This document shows positions 53,987-62,968 of a stretch of DNA of 64,000 nt, piece after piece; positions within the stretch are counted from its first letter, which is position 1; every line of letters starts with the position of its first letter. The position numbers and the translations under genes are program-made. Under the pieces are notes generated by a model. That model was not told where the DNA came from. It did not search any database and worked only from the letters and a program-made list of their open reading frames with translations. The DNA is from Sphingopyxis bauzanensis (GTDB lineage: Bacteria; Pseudomonadota; Alphaproteobacteria; Sphingomonadales; Sphingomonadaceae): contig NZ_NISK01000001.1 in assembly GCF_002205675.1 (NCBI RefSeq), positions 181,054-245,053 of the forward strand, in the 5' to 3' direction.

Positions 53987-54841
53987 ATGAAGAATTATTC
54001 GGACTGGGTCGGACGGAGTGAGACGCGGCACGATTTTGCGACCGCAGCGCCGCTCGTCGGTCTCGCCGCGCTGCTCGATCATGACGCGACGCCCCCCGCG
54101 ACCGTCACGCCGCTCGGCCATTGGCTCTATTTTCTGCCCGACGCGCGCCAGTCGGCGATCGGCGCGGACGGCCACCCGCGCCGCGACGAGGGCGGCTTGC
54201 TTCCCCCCGTCCCCCTGCCCCGCCGGATGTGGGCGGGCGGGCGCGTCGAGTTCCTCGCCCCTGTCGCGGTCGGTGCCGCGCTCACCCGCGTTACGACGAT
54301 CGCGGCGATCCGCGCCAAGCGCGGCGCCAGTGGCGATCTGCTGTTCGTGACTTTGCAGCACGACATTGCCGCCGACGGCGTCCCGGCGATCCGCGAGGAA
54401 CAGGATATCGTCTATCGCAGTGCCGCGACCCTTGCGCCGGCTTCGACCGCGCCGACGATCGTGACCGCCGAAGGCGACCAGGAACCTGCCGAAGCGATCC
54501 GCGACATCGTCCCCGACCCGGTACTGTTGTTCCGTTATTCAGCGCTGACCTTCAACGCGCATCGCATCCACTACGATCGTGATTATGCGCGTCACGTCGA
54601 AGGATATGACGGACTGGTCGTGCACGGCCCGCTGATTGCCACGCTGCTCGTCGATCATGCGCGGCGGGAAATATCGGGCCTTACCCCACAGCATTTCAGC
54701 TTCCGCGCCGAGGCGCCGCTGTTCGACACTTCCGCGTTCGAGCTCTGCCTGGCGCACAGCGACCGCAAGCTTCGCCTTTGGGCGAAAGCCCCCTCTGGGC
54801 GAACGGCGATGCGGGCTGAGCTCAGATACCGAACGGATTGA
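53987..54841 (+). CDS. MaoC/FAS1-like dehydratase (mesaconyl-C4-CoA hydratase family)
   Basis: A 284-aa double hot-dog hydratase. RRMWAGGRVEFLAPVAVGAA in the first half and SALTFNAHRIHYDRDYARHV followed by EGYDGLVVHGPLIATLL in the second half are typical of the mesaconyl-/itaconyl-CoA hydratase group. It probably hydrates the enoyl-CoA made by the upstream dehydrogenase. The next logical enzyme, an HMGL-type lyase, exists here only as the fragment at 49543-49893. The following 280 bases up to hipA hold nothing recognisable. Confidence 0.87.
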   Translation: MKNYSDWVGRSETRHDFATAAPLVGLAALLDHDATPPATVTPLGHWLYFLPDARQSAIGADGHPRRDEGGLLPPVPLPRRMWAGGRVEFLAPVAVGAALTRVTTIAAIRAKRGASGDLLFVTLQHDIAADGVPAIREEQDIVYRSAATLAPASTAPTIVTAEGDQEPAEAIRDIVPDPVLLFRYSALTFNAHRIHYDRDYARHVEGYDGLVVHGPLIATLLVDHARREISGLTPQHFSFRAEAPLFDTSAFELCLAHSDRKLRLWAKAPSGRTAMRAELRYRTD

Positions 54842-55123
54842 GGTGGCGGCAAAGAACTGCGTGTTGGTAACGGCAGTACGACCCGATTGCCAGACCTACG
54901 TAATTGAAAAATAACGCGTCAAAATCGCAAAAACGCAATCTACCAGCAATTTGACCACGATATATGTGGGCGTAAGTGGGACCCGTTGGGACGATTCCGC
55001 TATTTTCGATGACCGAAATGCACCGGTCGCTACCTATTGGGTTAATAGTCGGGCAGCGGATCGACATTCTGAATCGCGAACGCACGGTTCTGGCATTGCC
55101 TAAGGGACACCAGTAGCCCCTCG

Positions 55124-56464
55124 TCAGGCCTCCAGCGCTTGGTCGAGGCGCGGAAGACGATCAATGATCGCACGCTCGATACTATCGTGAATATCGCGAG
55201 TAAAATCGCTTGGCATCCGCGAAAGCGCCCGGCCTGTTGCATCCGGCGCGGCAGCGATCACTTCCTCTACAGCCGCCCGAATTTGCGATTTTCCCATTCC
55301 GGCCGCGCGACCGGTTTCGACGAAATGCCGCCCCCAGATTTCGAGAATCTTGTACTTGCGGCTCGTCCCCACCGACATGGCCAGTTTGTAGCGGTTGTTC
55401 GGTATCTGCTTTTTATCGAACGCCGTCTGCGCGGAGAGGACATCGTAGAAGGGTGTGAGGGCAAAACCGCCGCCCGGTCGTAGATAGATGCTGAAATTCT
55501 TGCCATGTCCGTCAGTGGCGCCGATGAGCCAGAAGATTATCTGGCTTTTGAGGAAGTCGTGCCGATCCTTGGCGGGCTCGTCGCTGCCGTTGAGGAGTTT
55601 CAGAATATCGACCGCACTCGGGCCATTCTCATGGCCAATCACCGTCGATTGATACTTCCGCGTTGGGGGTATTCCGAGCGCCTGACAGCAATCCTCCTGC
55701 GGGATGCGCAGCAACTCCTTGTCACCGCGCCATTGGCGATCGAAGCGCTCGACGACGAGCACTCGGCGTGATCCGAAGGTTTCGATCCGCGTCTGTGCGA
55801 CGGTCAGGCCAAAGCTTTCGAGCAGGGTGAGACAGTAATGCTCATTGTCCACGCTCGCGGCCATATCGATGACGCCGCTGGAGGTGGGGATCTTGCCGAT
55901 CTGGGGTTTGAGAATATGCGTCGTTGGGGTGACGCCTGTTGGCGTCAGCCATCGTTCTTTATATCGCAGGAGCGCCGTTTTCTCCTGCGCGCCCGCGACG
56001 GAAATCCGGAACTCATGTTCGGGATCGATACCGAGCGGTGCCCCGCCAAGATTGGCGAGCAACTGTTCGATCGCCCTATCGTTAATTAATTCGCCATTGA
56101 TGGACCTGTCAAAGCTGCCCTCCTCGGCCTGAGGCAGAAATTGCATTGCGCCGACACAATCGCGGCCGATCTGCGCGAGCAGGCTGTACGCGTCGCTGCC
56201 ATCGGCGCCGGTGCGCTCGGCAACGCGCTTCCGGATGTTGGGATTGTCGGGAAGTAGATTGTCGAACACCGCGACGACGGGCGCGCCGCGATAGACTGTT
56301 CCGCGGAGCGGCAACGACATGGATATTGCGAAACGGTGCTCCCAGGCGAGCCAGCTCTCGTCATATTGAAAGCTGATCGCGCCACTCGGCTCCTTCTCCA
56401 ATCGCCCAGTCAAGCGCCCATTGATGAGCACGCTGAGTGGAACGTGGGTTTTCTTCCGCGGCAT
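55124..56464 (-). CDS. hipA: HipA family serine/threonine kinase toxin
   Basis: A 446-aa HipA. The N-terminal subdomain (SVLINGRLTGRLEKEPSGAI), the P-loop-like SVAGAQEKTALL with the regulatory Ser155 (Ser150 in E. coli), the catalytic Asp318 in WLIGATDGHGKNFSIYL and the metal-binding Asp341 in LTPFYDVLSA are all present, so kinase activity is expected. HipA kinases phosphorylate glutamyl-tRNA synthetase or related targets. It starts one base after the hipB stop and is in one operon with it. Confidence 0.94.
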   Translation of the reverse strand: MPRKKTHVPLSVLINGRLTGRLEKEPSGAISFQYDESWLAWEHRFAISMSLPLRGTVYRGAPVVAVFDNLLPDNPNIRKRVAERTGADGSDAYSLLAQIGRDCVGAMQFLPQAEEGSFDRSINGELINDRAIEQLLANLGGAPLGIDPEHEFRISVAGAQEKTALLRYKERWLTPTGVTPTTHILKPQIGKIPTSSGVIDMAASVDNEHYCLTLLESFGLTVAQTRIETFGSRRVLVVERFDRQWRGDKELLRIPQEDCCQALGIPPTRKYQSTVIGHENGPSAVDILKLLNGSDEPAKDRHDFLKSQIIFWLIGATDGHGKNFSIYLRPGGGFALTPFYDVLSAQTAFDKKQIPNNRYKLAMSVGTSRKYKILEIWGRHFVETGRAAGMGKSQIRAAVEEVIAAAPDATGRALSRMPSDFTRDIHDSIERAIIDRLPRLDQALEA

Positions 56465-56465
56465 G

Positions 56466-56714
56466 TCAGAAAATGTTGCTGATATCGGCGCCGCTTTTCG
56501 AGCGAGGGCCGACTTCGATCTTCTGGTTCAGAGCGGCGAGGACGAGGAGGATCGTATCGAGCTTTGTTCCAGGGTTTCCCTGCTCGATGCTCGATATGGT
56601 TTTCTGATGTTTTCCGATCATCTCGGCGAGCTGCTGCTGCGACAGATTCTGTCGGGAGCGAGTGTCTTGGATGAAGGCGCCCAGTTGTGATGCGGTTCGG
56701 ATCATTTGGTTCAC
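56466..56714 (-). CDS. hipB: HipB antitoxin (XRE family)
   Basis: An 82-aa antitoxin with one XRE helix-turn-helix (LSQQQLAEMIGKHQKTISSI) and a short C-terminal tail. It binds HipA and represses the operon. The GTG at 56714 is chosen because AAGGAG is 8 bases upstream; the ATG at 56705 would be 17 bases from it. Upstream lie four operators at 27-bp spacing. Confidence 0.93.
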   Translation of the reverse strand: MNQMIRTASQLGAFIQDTRSRQNLSQQQLAEMIGKHQKTISSIEQGNPGTKLDTILLVLAALNQKIEVGPRSKSGADISNIF

Positions 56715-56736
56715 GGCAGCGCTCCTTGACTGCGCC

Positions 56737-56835
56737 TATACCCTAAAGGGTGTAAACATGCAATATACCCTGCAAGGTATAATTTCTATATATACCCCAC
56801 AGGGTATAAGCAGAATTTATACCCTGCGAGGTATA
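56737..56835. promoter_or_regulatory. Four 18-bp HipB operator palindromes at exact 27-bp spacing
   Basis: TATACCCTAAAGGGTGTA (56737-56754), TATACCCTGCAAGGTATA (56764-56781), TATACCCCACAGGGTATA (56791-56808) and TATACCCTGCGAGGTATA (56818-56835). Each is a palindrome of the form TATACC...GGTATA, close to the E. coli TATCC-N8-GGATA HipB site. Start-to-start distance is 27 three times, with 9-base AT-rich spacers. The first site is 22 bases before the hipB start codon. The rest, to 56932, shows nothing else. Confidence 0.88.
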
Positions 56836-56932
56836 AGCGCCCTGACTTTCGCTAAAATTACGTGTTTAGTTTCCAACAAGTGATGATCGCGCGGCGATCG
56901 TGGGGGATATGAGCCTCACTTGGCTATCATCA

Positions 56933-57027
56933 TCACGTTGCCCGCTATGGCAGCATGATCAACCCGGCTTGGCCGGAGATCGCTAAGGCTACGCCGGCGA
57001 ACCTACACCATCAGATGGGACACGACT
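56933..57027 (+). mobile_element. Solo end of an IS256-family element (remnant)
   Basis: About 95 bases match, in reverse orientation and with roughly ten differences, the left end of the IS at 38904. The shared part includes the last transposase codons (ITLPAMAA and stop at 56954-56956), the 3' non-coding part and the terminal repeat ending GGGACACGAC. The rest of the element and any target duplication are gone. It lies between hipBA and tRNA-Trp. Confidence 0.82.
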
Positions 57028-57100
57028 GTAACGAGTGGGACGCTGTGGGACGTCATGGGACGTTCTGGTACCCATGTCTCCGGTATGTACCGGGCCGGCC

Positions 57101-57176
57101 TGGCAGGGGCAGTAGGACTCGAACCTACGACCCTCGGTTTTGGAGACCGATGCTCTACCAACTGAGCTATACCCCT
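57101..57176 (-). tRNA. tRNA-Trp (CCA)
   Basis: A 76-base tRNA on the minus strand with encoded CCA. The acceptor arms AGGGGTA and TGCCCCT pair, the D-arm is GCTC/GAGC, the anticodon arm TCGGT-CTCCAAA-ACCGA gives anticodon CCA, and the T-arm is GTAGGTTCGAGTCCTAC. Downstream (leftward) is the IS remnant rather than secE-nusG, which often follows this tRNA. Confidence 0.95.
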
Positions 57177-57268
57177 AGGCCGGAGTGCGCCCCTAGCCCG
57201 ATTGTTGAGGGGGAGCAAGGGGGATCACGGCTTGCGCCTTGGGAGCGGACTGTTATGCGCAACTTTGC

Positions 57269-58204
57269 ATGATGCCCGCCGCCGCCTCGACCGCAGCCCC
57301 GCAAAATTACCTCCGCGGAATTGCGCTCCGGCTGCTGGCGATGGCCAGCCTGTCGCTGATGTTCGTGGTGGTGAAATATGTCGACCGCGCCGGCATTCAT
57401 ATTCTCGAAAGCCTGTTCTGGCGTCAGGCGCTCGTCCTGCCCTTCCTGCTCATGTGGGTACAGACGACCGGCGGCTTTGCCTCGCTCCGGACAAACCGTA
57501 TTGGCGCCCACGCGCGGCGGATGCTGATGGGACTGGCCGGCATGGCGTGCAATTTCGGCGCGATGATCCTGTTGCCGATGGCCGAGGCGACGACGATCAG
57601 CCTGTCGGTGCCAATCTTTGCGGTGATCTTTGCGGCGCTGTTGCTCGGCGAGGCAACGGGCTGGCAGCGGTGGAGCGCGGTGATCATCGGCTTTGTCGGC
57701 GTGCTGGTCGTGCTGGCGCCGTGGGCAAGTTTGTCGGGGGGCTTTGTCGGCGATCATGGCATCGGTACGCTGGTTGCGCTGGCGGGCGCCATCATGACCG
57801 CGCTGATCACGATTGCGGTCCGCGACCTTGGCCGCACCGAAAACGCCGCAACGATCGTCTTCTGGTTCAGCCTGCTGTCAATGGTACCGCTAGGGCTCGC
57901 CCTGCCCTTTGTCATCACCCCGCATGACGGCACCGAATGGCTGCTCCTGATCGCGCTCGGTGTCCTCGGCGCGGTCGTCCAGATGTCGCTGACCGGCGCG
58001 CTGCGCCTTGCCCCGGTATCGGTCGTGATTCCAATGGACTACACCAGCCTGCTGTGGGCGATCGTCGCGGGCTGGTGGTTCTTTGGCACCCTGCCCGCTG
58101 ACACGACCTGGGTCGGGGCGCCGTTGATCGTCGCGTCCGGCCTGTTCATTGCCTGGCGCGAGCATCGCCGCCACATCAACCGGCCCAAGGAGGTAGCCGC
58201 ATGA
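57269..58204 (+). CDS. EamA/DMT family transporter
   Basis: A 311-aa drug/metabolite transporter with ten predicted membrane helices in two EamA repeats (LSLMFVVVKYVDRAGIHILE near the start; LGAVVQMSLTGALRLAPVS in the second half). Members export amino acids, nucleobases or other small molecules; the substrate is not evident. ATG 57269 and ATG 57272 are adjacent; no ribosome-binding site decides. It overlaps the glutathione S-transferase start by ATGA. Confidence 0.9.
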   Translation: MMPAAASTAAPQNYLRGIALRLLAMASLSLMFVVVKYVDRAGIHILESLFWRQALVLPFLLMWVQTTGGFASLRTNRIGAHARRMLMGLAGMACNFGAMILLPMAEATTISLSVPIFAVIFAALLLGEATGWQRWSAVIIGFVGVLVVLAPWASLSGGFVGDHGIGTLVALAGAIMTALITIAVRDLGRTENAATIVFWFSLLSMVPLGLALPFVITPHDGTEWLLLIALGVLGAVVQMSLTGALRLAPVSVVIPMDYTSLLWAIVAGWWFFGTLPADTTWVGAPLIVASGLFIAWREHRRHINRPKEVAA

Positions 58205-58818
58205 CGCGTCCCATTCTCTACCACTGCCCCGACGCCCGCTCGCTGCGCTGCCTGTGGGCCGTCGAAGAGGCGGAGATCGAGGTCGACCTGCGGATGCTCA
58301 AATTCCCGCCGCGCGCGTTCGAGCCCGATTATCGCGCGGTGAACCCGCTGATGACGATCCCCGGCTGGGTCAAGGACGGGCGACTTATGACCGAATCGGC
58401 TGCAATTTGCGAACGCATCGCCGAAGGAACACCGCTCGAAGTGCGGCGCGACGAAGACGATTACTGGGACTATCGCAACTGGCTACACCGCAGCGACGCG
58501 ACGCTGACCTTCCCCCTCGCGATCATGATCCGCTACACGCGCGTTGAGCCAGAGGAGCGACGGCTGGCGCAAGCCGTCGCCGACTATAAGGCATTCTTCG
58601 GCGGCCGCGCTAAAAGTATCGAAGCGGCGCTGGCCGATGGACGCGAATGGCTGGTCGCGGATCGGTTCACCATCGCCGACATCGTCATCGGCTATGCCGC
58701 CTTTCTGGCGACATCATTGGGTGCCGACGATGTGCTGGGCGAAGCAACAACCGCCTGGCTGGCGCGATGCACGGAGCGCAAGGGCTTTCAAAGCGCGCGG
58801 CGGCGCCAGGCCGCCTGA
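58201..58818 (+). CDS. Glutathione S-transferase family protein
   Basis: A 205-aa GST. The N-terminal thioredoxin fold has PDARSLRCLWAVEEAEIEVD and the glutathione-binding GRLMTESAAICERI (Glu-Ser). The C-terminal helical domain contains LVADRFTIADIVIGYA. The catalytic residue is not the usual N-terminal Tyr; Ser or Cys in PDARSLRC may serve. It is translationally coupled to the EamA transporter, suggesting a joint detoxification role. Confidence 0.9.
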   Translation: MTRPILYHCPDARSLRCLWAVEEAEIEVDLRMLKFPPRAFEPDYRAVNPLMTIPGWVKDGRLMTESAAICERIAEGTPLEVRRDEDDYWDYRNWLHRSDATLTFPLAIMIRYTRVEPEERRLAQAVADYKAFFGGRAKSIEAALADGREWLVADRFTIADIVIGYAAFLATSLGADDVLGEATTAWLARCTERKGFQSARRRQAA

Positions 58819-58831
58819 CGACGGTACTTCG

Positions 58832-59434
58832 TCAGTATCCCATCAGACTCAGCACTTCCTTGCGGCTGCGCTGGTCATCGAGGAAGCAGCCGAGCAGGCG
58901 GCTCGTGACCATTCCGACGCCGGGCGTCCGCACCCCACGCCCGGTCATGCAACCATGCTGCGCGTCGATTACCACGGCAACGCCATGCGGATGCAGATTG
59001 TCCCAGATACAGCGCGCAACCTCCGCGGTCAGCCGCTCCTGCACCTGCAACCGCCGCGCATAGCCGTTGAGCACGCGCGCCAACTTGGAAATGCCGACGA
59101 CGCGGTCGCGCGGCATGTAGGCAATTGATGCCTTGCCGGTGATCGGCGCCATGTGATGTTCGCAGTGCGACTGGAACGGAATATCTTTCAGCAGCACCAG
59201 CTCGTCATAGCCGCCCACCTCTTCAAAGGTACGCGCCAGATGGATCGCCGGATCGTCGGCATAGCCGCTGCAATATTCCTTCCACGCCCGCGCCACCCGC
59301 TTCGGCGTATCGAGTAATCCTTCGCGCTCGGGGTCGTCGCCCGCCCACTCGATCAGCGTCCGCACGGCGTCCGCGACATGGTCGGGCACGACCACCTTGC
59401 CGTCGACTCCCAGTTCCACCTTGCTGTCGCTCAT
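58832..59434 (-). CDS. folE: GTP cyclohydrolase I
   Basis: A 200-aa FolE that makes 7,8-dihydroneopterin triphosphate from GTP for folate. The zinc ligands are in FQSHCEHHMAPITGKASIAY and AQHGCMTGRGV; VGISKLARVLNGYARRLQVQ is the GTP-binding block. ATG 59434 (MSDSKVELG) is the family-like start, with GTGGGG upstream; the frame runs on for 42 unrelated codons. It converges on the GST gene. Confidence 0.96.
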   Translation of the reverse strand: MSDSKVELGVDGKVVVPDHVADAVRTLIEWAGDDPEREGLLDTPKRVARAWKEYCSGYADDPAIHLARTFEEVGGYDELVLLKDIPFQSHCEHHMAPITGKASIAYMPRDRVVGISKLARVLNGYARRLQVQERLTAEVARCIWDNLHPHGVAVVIDAQHGCMTGRGVRTPGVGMVTSRLLGCFLDDQRSRKEVLSLMGY

Positions 59435-59870
59435 CGCCCCACTTTCACTGTTGCATTCTTGCCGCACATTTCGGTGTCCATGCCTAGATAAACAAGGGTC
59501 GGACGACAACAATATTGCTTTGCGCGCAAGTTTACGTTGCGGAAACTTAGCATTTTGCATTTTTGCAAGTGCCCCATTTCATGTCGCTTTCCGGATCGAA
59601 CAAGTGGCTTGACGCTCGCGTCAACTAAGCGCACCTTTGGGTTGCATTACAGAACCCGCCTAAGCGGGTCGTGATCCGGAGAGGCCGGCGTTTTTCCCCG
59701 ATGCCGGTGGGAGAGGACGATGACCAGCACAGCTGGCAAAAGGGATACCTATAGGCATCGGTCCGCGTTGGTCGGACAGCCTTTGCCATGTCTGGTCTTA
59801 TCCCCTCCCCTTACCACAACTTGAGTTTGGGCGGCCCCGCACATGCGGGATCGAAAAAGGGAGGCTATAA
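59435..59870 (+). other. Long leader between folE and the TonB receptor, with hairpins
   Basis: 436 bases without a gene. Contents: a perfect palindrome TTGACGC-TC-GCGTCAA at 59609-59624; the stem ACCCGC-CTAA-GCGGGT at 59654-59669; a weaker CCGGC/GCCGG stem near 59684-59706; and CCCGCA-CA-TGCGGG at 59836-59849, just before the GGGAGG ribosome-binding site of the TonB receptor. It could be a regulated promoter with a structured leader, but I do not recognise a known riboswitch. Confidence 0.55.
59609..59624. promoter_or_regulatory. Perfect 16-bp palindrome, candidate operator
   Basis: TTGACGCTCGCGTCAA: 7-bp arms around TC. It lies 185 bases from the folE start and 247 before the TonB receptor, in the shared divergent region. 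The regulator is unknown. Confidence 0.55.
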
Positions 59871-62858
59871 ATGAAGTTCAAGGCACTGATCGGAACGTCG
59901 ATTCTGGCGATGGCGGTGGCGACACCCGCATGGGCACAGGATCCGGCGGAAGAAGTGGAACGCGACGCTTTCGGTGGCGAAATCGTCGTTACGGCGCAGC
60001 GCCAGTCGGAACGTCTGCAGGACGTTCCGATCGCGGTCAGCGCCTTTTCGACCGAAGCGCTCGAAGCGCAGCAGATCAAGACCCCGTCGGATCTGCAGCT
60101 GACGCTGCCGAACGTGACCTTCACCAAGACCAATTTCACCGGCGCCAGTTTTACCATTCGCGGCATTGGCGACCTGTGCGTCGGCACGACGTGCGACAGT
60201 GCGACCGCCATCCACCTGAACGGCGATCCGTTGTTCTCAACCCGTCTGTTCGAAACCGAATTCTACGACCTTGAGCGCATCGAAGTGCTGCGCGGACCGC
60301 AGGGCACCCTGTTCGGCCGCAACGCGACCTCAGGCGTGGTCAACGTCATCACCGCCAAGCCCAAGCTTGGTACGTTCGAAGCCGCCGCCGAAGCCGAATA
60401 TGGAAACTATAATTCCATCAAGGGCAAGGCGATGGTCAACATCCCGCTCGGCGACACCATGGCCTTCCGCGTCGCAGGAATTTACCTGAACCGCGACGGT
60501 TATACCAAAAACACCTTCCTCGACACCCGCATCGACGACCGCGATCTCTATTCGGTCCGCGGCTCGCTGCGCTGGGAACCGAGCGACGACACGACGATCG
60601 ACATTCTCGCCTCCTATTTTCGCGAAAAGGATCAGCGCACCCGCATTCAGAAGCAGCTTTGCCAGCGCGATCCGACCGGCATCCTCGGCTGTCTGAACAC
60701 TCGCCTCGACAATTCGCCGTTCAACGGCAACGCGACCTTCACCGCAGCACTCACCTCCCGCGAATTCCTTGCGATCCGCGGCATTCCGCAAGCATTCGCG
60801 CTCGGCAGCCTCTATGGCCCCGACGTTTACGCCAACACGACCGTGCCTGAGGATCCGCGGGTGGTGAACACCGCCTATACGCCCAGCTATTTTACCAGCG
60901 AGCTGACGATTCAGGGCCAGATCGAACATAATTTCGGCCCCGTGTCGTTGCAGGTGTCGGGCCAGTATCAAAAGGTCAAGCTGGACGCATCGCAGGACTA
61001 TAACAGCAATGTCGGTAACCGCGCGCTTTACGCAGGCGGCCTGGCTACCTTGCAAGCCGCCGCCGGTGGCGCACTTGGCGCAGGGTTCACCCCTTATTTC
61101 GCGCCGGTCGCCGCCGCGATCATTCCCAACGGCCCGACCGGCCAGCTTTGCACCTCGCTCGCGGAAGAAACCGGCTACGGCGCCTATGGCGGCAACAAGA
61201 TCTGTAGCGACCAGTCACTGCAGTTTGACCGGTCGAACCAATATAACAGCAGTTGGTCGGTCGAAGGCATTTTGTCGAGCGACCTCGACGGGCCGTTCAA
61301 CTTCCTGGTTGGCGGCATCTATGCAGATTACCATCTGACCGAGAACAGCTATTATGTGAACGCCTTCCCGATCGACTATCTGACCGGGGTGTTGGGTGCA
61401 TTTACTGCAGCGACCAATCCGCCGGCTGCCGGTGGCCCACTGCCGTCGTCATTCCTGGCGACGCCATTCTTTCGCAACAATACCGACGACCTGAAGATCA
61501 CGTCCTACGGTCTGTTCGGTGAAGCCTATTTCGAGTTCAGCGACCGGCTGAAACTGACGGCCGGCCTGCGTTACAACAACGACAAAAAGGCGGTGACGGC
61601 ACGCTCCACGCTGGCGAGCTTCCTGGCGCCGCATGGCGGCACCACCGACACCGTGTTCGGTTCGCCGTTCGTCGGGTCGTTCGACGCCGACCCTGGCACA
61701 CCGGGCAACCAGATCATCCAGGCACGTCAGGTTAAGTTCAACAAGCTGACCGGGCGCGCGGTGCTCGACTTCAAGATCACCGACGACAATCTGATCTATG
61801 CGTCCTACTCGCGTGGATATAAATCGGGCGGCATCAACCCGCCGCTGCAGCCGATTTTTGCGGTCCCCGAATCGTTCCGGCCCGAGCAGGTCGATGCGTT
61901 CGAAATCGGGTCAAAGAACAGCTTTGGCAATGGCGCGCTCCAGCTCAACCTGACGGCCTTCTACTACAAGTATAAGGATCTGCAGCTGAGCAAGATCGTC
62001 GCGCGCACGGCGGTGAACGACAATGTCAGCGCCAACATCTATGGCTTCGAAGCCGAAGCGATCGTGCGGCCCGATCCCGACGTCGTGGTCAACCTGGGCT
62101 TCAGCTACCTGCACAGCAAGGTTTCCGAAGACAAGTTCACCAGCAACCCGCGTGACTTTGGTGGCGGCCGCTCGGACGCAGTGATCATCAAAGACATTAC
62201 CAACGCCGCAAACTGCGCGGTCGCATCGACTTCGGGCAACGCCGCTGGGGTGAATGCCTTTGTGAATGGTGTCCAGCAGGTTATCAACGGCGGGTTCGTC
62301 CCTGGTGTCCAGGGGGGTGCCGGCTTGCAACCCACGACCGCGTTCCCCGCCGACGGCGGCATCGCATCGACGGGTGCGTTCAGCATCTGCGGGGTCATGG
62401 AAGCGGCTGCCGCCGGTGCCTTTGCCGCAGCGGGCCTCAATCCGGCGAATTTCGGCGGGATCGAATATTTCTCCGCCGGCGTCCCCGTCAATATCAAGGG
62501 TAACCAGCTGCCGCAGGCGCCGAACTACAAGTTCAGCGCCGGCGTTCAGTATACCGCGCGGCTTGGCAACGGCGACATGACGCTCGTACCGCGCGTCGAC
62601 CTGGCCTACACCGGCGAAAGCTATGGCAGCATCTTCAACGGCAACGTTAACCGGATCAAAGGCTATGCCCAGGTCAATGCCCAGCTGCAGCTGAACGGCC
62701 CCGACGACAAATGGTATGTCAAAGGCTTCATTCAGAATGTCTTCGACGCCAATAGCGTCACCGGCCTGTACATCACCGACCAGTCGTCGGGGAATTACAC
62801 CAACATCTTCACCCTCGAACCGCGCCGCTATGGCATCGCGGCGGGCGTGAAGTTCTAA
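59871..62858 (+). CDS. TonB-dependent outer-membrane receptor
   Basis: A 995-aa receptor. Signal peptide MKFKALIGTSILAMAVATPA ends near AWA-QD; the plug domain starts GGEIVVTAQRQSERLQDVPI and continues LERIEVLRGPQGTLFGRNAT; the C-terminal 22-strand barrel closes with ...GIAAGVKF. This is the sphingomonad group often tied to uptake of plant or aromatic compounds; the ligand is unknown. AAGGGAGG precedes ATG 59871. A bidirectional terminator follows. Confidence 0.95.
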   Translation: MKFKALIGTSILAMAVATPAWAQDPAEEVERDAFGGEIVVTAQRQSERLQDVPIAVSAFSTEALEAQQIKTPSDLQLTLPNVTFTKTNFTGASFTIRGIGDLCVGTTCDSATAIHLNGDPLFSTRLFETEFYDLERIEVLRGPQGTLFGRNATSGVVNVITAKPKLGTFEAAAEAEYGNYNSIKGKAMVNIPLGDTMAFRVAGIYLNRDGYTKNTFLDTRIDDRDLYSVRGSLRWEPSDDTTIDILASYFREKDQRTRIQKQLCQRDPTGILGCLNTRLDNSPFNGNATFTAALTSREFLAIRGIPQAFALGSLYGPDVYANTTVPEDPRVVNTAYTPSYFTSELTIQGQIEHNFGPVSLQVSGQYQKVKLDASQDYNSNVGNRALYAGGLATLQAAAGGALGAGFTPYFAPVAAAIIPNGPTGQLCTSLAEETGYGAYGGNKICSDQSLQFDRSNQYNSSWSVEGILSSDLDGPFNFLVGGIYADYHLTENSYYVNAFPIDYLTGVLGAFTAATNPPAAGGPLPSSFLATPFFRNNTDDLKITSYGLFGEAYFEFSDRLKLTAGLRYNNDKKAVTARSTLASFLAPHGGTTDTVFGSPFVGSFDADPGTPGNQIIQARQVKFNKLTGRAVLDFKITDDNLIYASYSRGYKSGGINPPLQPIFAVPESFRPEQVDAFEIGSKNSFGNGALQLNLTAFYYKYKDLQLSKIVARTAVNDNVSANIYGFEAEAIVRPDPDVVVNLGFSYLHSKVSEDKFTSNPRDFGGGRSDAVIIKDITNAANCAVASTSGNAAGVNAFVNGVQQVINGGFVPGVQGGAGLQPTTAFPADGGIASTGAFSICGVMEAAAAGAFAAAGLNPANFGGIEYFSAGVPVNIKGNQLPQAPNYKFSAGVQYTARLGNGDMTLVPRVDLAYTGESYGSIFNGNVNRIKGYAQVNAQLQLNGPDDKWYVKGFIQNVFDANSVTGLYITDQSSGNYTNIFTLEPRRYGIAAGVKF

Positions 62859-62886
62859 AGCCAACGGCGGCAACGCCAACAAAAAG

Positions 62887-62914
62887 CCCCGGTCTCTCCA
62901 TCGAGAGGCCGGGG
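62887..62914. terminator. Bidirectional terminator between the two TonB receptors
   Basis: CCCCGGTCTCTC (62887-62898) pairs with GAGAGGCCGGGG (62903-62914) around CATC, with T-rich sequence on the right and AAAAAG on the left (T-run on the other strand). It serves both converging receptor genes. Confidence 0.9.
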
Positions 62915-62968
62915 TTTCATTTTGCCCGATGTAGCACGGGTCGGGGCCTCGCCCCGCCCCTCACCCAA

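Noticed and set aside
56737..56835. CRISPR-like array (four repeats at fixed spacing)
   Set aside because: The repeats are palindromes of 18 bases with 9-base spacers next to hipBA. They fit HipB operators, not CRISPR repeats with 30-base spacers.
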